The translations under genes and the position numbers were made by a program. This document shows, one piece after another, positions 57,201 to 64,000 of a stretch of DNA of 64,000 bases. Location: positions 24,551,529 through 24,615,528 of the forward strand of contig CM072894.1 in NCBI GenBank assembly GCA_037013685.1, in the 5' to 3' direction. The DNA is from Acridotheres tristis (lineage: Eukaryota > Chordata > Aves > Passeriformes > Sturnidae). Numbering within the stretch: the stretch's first letter is position 1; the number at the start of each line of letters is the position of its first letter. The notes beneath the pieces were generated by a model that was given only the letters and a program-made list of their open reading frames with translations, did not search any database and was not told the origin of the DNA.

Positions 57201-58624
57201 AAGGTCATGTCAAGCCATCCTGCCTCCCCTGTCACTTCCCTGCTGTGGCTGGAAGGTGGCTGTGACAATCCCAGACCCAGCTGAGTGCTGGTGCAGGGTC
57301 ACCTGCCAGCCCTGCTGCTGCAGAAAAGCAGCCAGGGAGACCCAGACCATTGTAAGAGTAGTGTGGGAGGGACAGGAGCAATCAAAGAGGTGAAGGATGC
57401 TGTGCAGAGCTCAGTATTTTGGTCTTGCTGAAAAGCCCACGTGTCCCTCAGGGAATAGTCACACCTGAGGAGGGCTGGCTTCAAACAGGACTGAGTGACC
57501 CCACATGCTCCCTTCTGCAGCCAAGTCCCAAAGAGGAATATTCAAACTGTTATTTATAAGGAAATCTCAAGCAAAGGAAAAAACTTTTTAAAAATGAACA
57601 CCACTGAAGGGAAAGCATTAATAACACAGTAACTTATTACAAAATCATACTCCAAATGCATGGTGTGAAGAAAAATATGCAGGAACACCAAGTACAGTAC
57701 TGAAGGTTTGATATGAATATTAAATGTGCTTTCTTTAGTCAAAGAAAATCAGTGTGTTTAAACACACGTGGAAAAAGCCTGTTCCAAGAACCTCAGACAG
57801 GAGAATTGGCTACTCAGGACATGCAAGCTGCACTACCAAACTCACTAGTGGGCATCTGTCAGACTTAAACTCTCAAAACCACATTTGCCCCGCCAGCAAA
57901 CTGCATACATCTCCCTACCTTGGAACACAGGAGAATTACCAAACCCCCAGCTGGCATTTTAAGATGCAGCTCCAGTACTGCTAACAATCTGGCTGAAGCT
58001 ATATTAAGCTTTTCAGATAAAAAAATGATATATGCAGTAAGCATTTTAATATTAAAAAATACACGTTCAAAGCCTGAAGTTATGTCAAGTTTATGCCATA
58101 TCAATGACTATATGACATTTTCATTATTGGATGACTCTTTCCTCCAGCAATTACCTAGGCCAATAAGACATATGCCTGTATGCGTGAGATAGATCACACA
58201 CCAAAGCAAATACCCGGAATTAAATTACATTCTGTTAATTATCACCTTGCAAAGCTTTGGGACATGTTGACAACCCTAGAATGTGAGGAATAAAATAATT
58301 ATTTTATATTTCTAAACATCTCTTACATCAATGTTCAGCACTCTTTGGAATTAAAAAAAATTCATGCAAGACTAAAAAATACCTGAAAACTATCATAAAT
58401 AAAAATAACAGAAATACAGAAGGGCAAGATGAGGCTTTCTAAGGGACTAGGATAACTCACAGAAAGACAAGATTACTAATCATTATCTTGCAATAAAGTT
58501 ATAACATTCTGTATCTCAGGGCCATTTTACACTGGTCTACTGCTCTTACTATCAGATGATAATTATGGGAATTAATAATATGAGAGGAATGACTATGCAG
58601 CTTTTAAACTATGCACTTTCAATT

Positions 58625-58680
58625 AATGCATATATTAATTTATATAGATAGATATAGCTATAGATAGATATAAATTAAGA
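58625..58680 (+). repeat. AT/GATA simple sequence
   Basis: TATATAGATAGATATAGCT and TATAGATAGATATAAATT form a short imperfect TAGA/TATA repeat. Confidence 0.8.
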
Positions 58681-61600
58681 TCTGTAATTCATTTATCTAG
58701 GTTTCCCTCTATCTCTCTTCCCACCTATAATTTTGACCTACCTTTAGATGCCTCCTCTATGTCTAAGCTAGGACAGCCTTCCTCTACAGATGTCAGACTT
58801 CAGAGGTGTTCCATGACCTTACCATGGACACCCTATCTCACAGTGAGATTAGTTAAGTTCTGAAAGCAGCTCACACTCCTTTTTACATATAGAGAGAGAC
58901 CAGACCACTATCTTAACTGGATGTCACAGTACCAGACAGCAGGAGACAGATTAGCTGAATCCCACCCAGGCCTTTCCCCCACACTGTGTACTAACATCAG
59001 TGTTTGGATCTACAGGAGGAAAACAGAAAATGAACATTACATTATTATCTGGTTTGCTATTGTTCACACATGTGATTACATAATGGACCCTCTCCTAGCT
59101 GGATTTTATCAGACTACTCCAATACCTGACAGATTAGCAGGCTACCTACCACACTGGAGAAACTGGGAAAGTATCTATTGCCAAAAGGCTCCAGCTGAGC
59201 TCATCTTCCAACCTATCTAAATGTAAGCTATGCAAAGAACATTTAAAAGATAAAGCAAAAAGCAAAACCATACATTTTAGAGACTGAAATGTGATTGTAT
59301 CCTCAAAGCACGGTCTCAGCTACAGATAAGCTCAAATAGCAATAAGTTTCAAAGGAAAGCCCACACAATTTCAGTAGATGATACAGATCACACACCTTTT
59401 AATATATCTGCAAAAAGGATCCTATTTCCAACAGAGGTGGAAAAACTAAGGCACAACAAAACTCTTACATAATCAAATGTAAATCATCAACAGTTGGCTT
59501 ATTAGGGTTATTCCATGACTCCTGGTTTCCCCACACTCTGGGCAATGAAATGGGCATCTGGAGACAGTCAGCACCAGTTCTACACTTACCATGAAATTGC
59601 ACATCCAGATGCATTTGTGAGAGCAAGACAGAGAATGTGCTTTGGGATTTTCACAGCTACAGAGAGTACAGAGATGGAACCATAAGTGCTCGTCAGTGCT
59701 GTCACTAGCCAGGAGGAAGATGTGAATTGCACTGGAAGATGTAATGATGAGAGGTAAATCCAAAACGGGAAAAAAACCCAAAGCCAAAACAAACCACAAC
59801 AACAAAGGACTTGAAAGGCGTCAGTAACATTCCATGTGGCAGCTAGCAAAGGAGGATTAACTTACTAAACAAAGAAATGTGCTTATGCATCAAGCAATAA
59901 GCTTTGCAAGAAACTACCTGTTAGAAAACACCGAGACTAGTGAAATCCAGAAAACATATACAGGTTTTAGCAAGATTTTACTTGCATTTAGAGTTAAGTT
60001 CAGAGAAGAGGAGAATGGAAGTAGGACCAGATAACACTTCAGTCTTGTCTGCCACAAAATAAGACTTAAACGGGACAGGACCACACCCTCTTCTGTAGTG
60101 GACCCTCATCTGGACCAGGCAGATTGCCAAACATCCTGTGACAGTTTAGGAGCTTTCAGGATCAGAAGGGGTTTGGAGTGAACAGGATACCTGAGGTGTG
60201 CAGGCAAGTAGCTGCCTCTAGGAAAATTATGTTAAGGCCATGTCTAGAGCCAGGTTGTTCTTTCCATGTTTCTTCAGATGCACGTTTTTGCTTCATCCAC
60301 ACATCTTGAATTTCAACTACCCATTTTCAGACATGCCAGACGCAATTTTGTCCTACATATCTGACATGGTCTTGCAAATACTGTCCCAGCTGTGTCTTCT
60401 ATCAACTTACTGTTCTTTACTGACACTGTCTAATTCCCTTATGTTGCATCAAATGCAAACTATTTATCTTTGCTTTTCATGGCACATTTCCAAACTCTTT
60501 ACCTGTCATGACTTTGACATTTGCCTTGTCAAAAATGTCAAACTCCTCTGGCCATAGCCTTAAATTTTCCAAACAAGCACATTATTGCTTTCTCCCATGT
60601 CACGCCATGTCTGCAAGCACTCAATTTCTGCCTCTTTTTAATCTCTACCTTGTGACTATTTTGCTAAAGGAAAGCCTGGAAATAATTATGCACCTGGCAG
60701 ACTGAAACTGCCACCTGTGATGCTGATGAAGCCTTTCTGGCATTCCATCACCTGTGCCAGCATGTTTTTATACCTTCAGAAACTTAACTGCAAACTCTTT
60801 GGAGAAGAGATAGTATGCATTGTTAGCTGTTCCTCACAGCAGGATCCAGTGTAGTCTGTGAAGATTTGGAACTAAAAATAAGACTGCTTATGTACCAACC
60901 ATAAAATGTATTTCAACACTTCATATTTGATGACAGTAAGTTAGGGGCAATTTCTCTCAAGGTCTCAATTCTTAAAATGATAAGATCTCCCAGTCTGAGG
61001 TGGTAAAACATAAACCAATTAAATCTGCCTTGCAGATGCATGCCATGCAGTTCTTCCTAAAAGCATGACAAAGCATGGGTCTTTTTATGGTTTTCAACCA
61101 GTGGCATGCACCTCTTACCACACCAAAATGAGGTAAAACCTATGGTGATGTAACTCAGACAAAAAAGAAATTCAGGCAACACAGAAACTATTCACACTGT
61201 TTTCTTGAAGCAGATTGTCAGCTAAATCTTTCTCTTGCTGCTGCATGGATTTGGGTCTGAAGGGCAGTTTAATAAAAGAAATAGCCTCTCCAAAGTGGTA
61301 TAAGTTCAATTTCAGGCCTGTCAGAATCAGTGTTCTAGAAAAATAAAAATCTCTTGAGGTAATGTTTCAAACCATACAAAATTAGATGTTTTACTTTAAT
61401 AGAAGTATACTGAATTACAAGATTGGAGAGTTTCCTATACATTGAGGATATTCTGGAGTTATGCTGAGATCAAATCTGTGCCTTTCATTCACCTTCTAAA
61501 AGGAACTGCTGCACATCAACCACTATCAGCTGAAAGTGATAATGTCTCTTGTTCTACAAGTTTCTTATCAAGAGTCTGTGTTTGCCCACAGGCTTTGAAT

Positions 61601-63133
61601 TGGTTTCACTGCATATTTCAAGTAGATTAATGCATTTCTCCAGACTAATGTTGCTGTTTATCAGTACTGCTTGGCTCACAGAGTAGCTGGCTCCACAATC
61701 TAGCTGGAATCAAATTAGCTGTTGATAAATCCGTTGTAAATAAGTTGAGCAGGTGAATACTGTACATCACAGGTGTGCACAGCTTAACACAACAGCTTTC
61801 TGAGAAAATTTTCAGAATAGTATCACATCAGTGAACCTTAAATAGCTGCAGCTATGTATGTGCCTTTGAAGTGCAGACACGAGTTGACAGAAGCAGGAGG
61901 CTTCACTAGCTGCATGGAAGTGTCTGTGGGGAAAACTAGGCATGAACCAATTCTCCGTGGTAATGAGATGGTCTCCTTTGGACAGAAGCCACACTGAGCT
62001 GGCACAGACATAGTGAGCCTCAGGTCCCAAGCAAATACAACAGCACAGATGCAGCCCAGAGTTGAGTGTCCCTAATCACCTTTGACAGTCAATAGTGACA
62101 GTTCTCTTCTGTCCCCAAGGAGCCTCTCCCTTGTCACCACCTGATTTGGCCACCTAGTTCTGTACCAGGCATCAGCTGGTGTTAATACTCTGCTATGGCC
62201 TTACGAGCTTTGAAGAGCTGTGATGCCTTTTGGAACAACAAACCAATGGACAGAAGTAAGCCCTCTTTTCAGAACTAAAAAAATCAGCCTTTTTCTTCCC
62301 TCTCTTCATCTGGCTTGGCATGATTTCTGCACAAAACCCTTGGCTTCCTTTGTGTTTATAATGCAGAGTTCAGGTGACAAATCTATGAACAGATCTCTCA
62401 ACAGACTCTCTTGTCAGCTGCATACCCCACAAATGCTTTCACTGTTAACTAGCAAACCATTAAAGTCTCCAAAATGACAGTATGGTTGCCAATATTCTCA
62501 GCTTCAAACCACTAAGTACCTTCTCTTCTGCTTTTTAGTTTAACAGAGAAAAAAAAAATTCATCACACCAATGTCATCCTATCTGCAGTCCAAGTGCTCA
62601 TCAAGCATCCAGAGTGGTTACACTTGTATTCCTGGAATTGTTATTCTTACTCACTGTTTTTTGTTCTTTACTTCCTTTGTTAGAACTGGAAGATTACCTT
62701 AATTTATTATTTTCCCTTTTTGTTAGCTGTATGAAGAGGCTTTATTTTGGCTTTTCCTTTCTCTATTTTTTACCAGAATTCACAGCATTTTGTGTCTCTA
62801 CTATATGATGGGGGCTTGTTAACCTTTAAAACACCTTAATATTCCTTTTGCTGTGTATTTCAGTAGCTGAATGTTTCTGTATTCTTGTTAATAGCAGCAG
62901 CCCAAAATAATAGTTCAGCGAAAATTCAAAATCATAAACTGTCAGAAACTGGGTTCTTGCAACCTGGACTTTCATATGATCTAAAAACAAAGCCCAGGGT
63001 GGTAAAATTGACTTAAAGCACCAAATAGAGATGAAAATCAGCCAGCTCAGCCCAGCTAAATTCTACTTAACATCTCAAGACCACTGTGATTATGATGTGG
63101 ACATAACACAAATGAAAACTGCACGTGGATTTA

Positions 63134-64000
<867 letters not shown>

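Noticed and set aside
58921..59220. 99-codon plus-strand open frame considered as a retroelement fragment
   Set aside because: No reverse transcriptase, integrase or gag motif could be found.
60240..60557. 105-codon plus-strand open frame with hydrophobic stretches
   Set aside because: No motif or signals of a real gene; composition fits T-rich intron sequence.

Overview
This is a eukaryotic, almost certainly bird (avian), nuclear window lying inside one large neuronal gene on the minus strand. Seven short exons with consensus AG/GT splice sites join without a frame break into about 342 residues of a contactin-associated protein-like (neurexin IV/Caspr family) receptor. The residues fit CNTNAP5 best from memory of the family; CNTNAP4 or another paralogue is the alternative. 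The gene's 5' part lies beyond position 64000 and its 3' part lies before position 1.

Layout in gene order (high to low coordinates): EGF-like exon A (63139-63245); fibrinogen-like exons B (49986-50105), C (39146-39346), D (11648-11804) and E (2543-2670); then laminin G exons F (2205-2375) and G (1-142, open at the window edge). Intron sizes are about 13.0, 10.6, 27.3, 9.0, 0.17 and 2.1 kb. About 98% of the window is intron.

The introns are AT-rich with few recognisable repeats. I see three probable CR1 LINE fragments, a few matches to old amniote repeats, one possible LTR remnant, microsatellites (notably a 238-base uninterrupted purine run of GGGA/GGAA units and a TAA array), two tandem duplications (72-bp and 52-bp periods) and several A- or T-rich tracts. 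Sparse repeats, CR1 as the recognisable LINE and no mammalian SINEs point to a bird; crocodilians or turtles are less likely.

I found no nested protein gene, tRNA, rRNA, CRISPR array or prokaryotic feature. The open reading frames of 60-150 codons scattered through the introns look like chance or microsatellite translations. No new biological system is evident. The points most worth checking are splice-level features of the gene (frame-neutral exons, a CAG-AAG tandem acceptor, a 55-base polypyrimidine tract), possible conserved non-coding blocks in the 27-kb intron, and the purine microsatellite.
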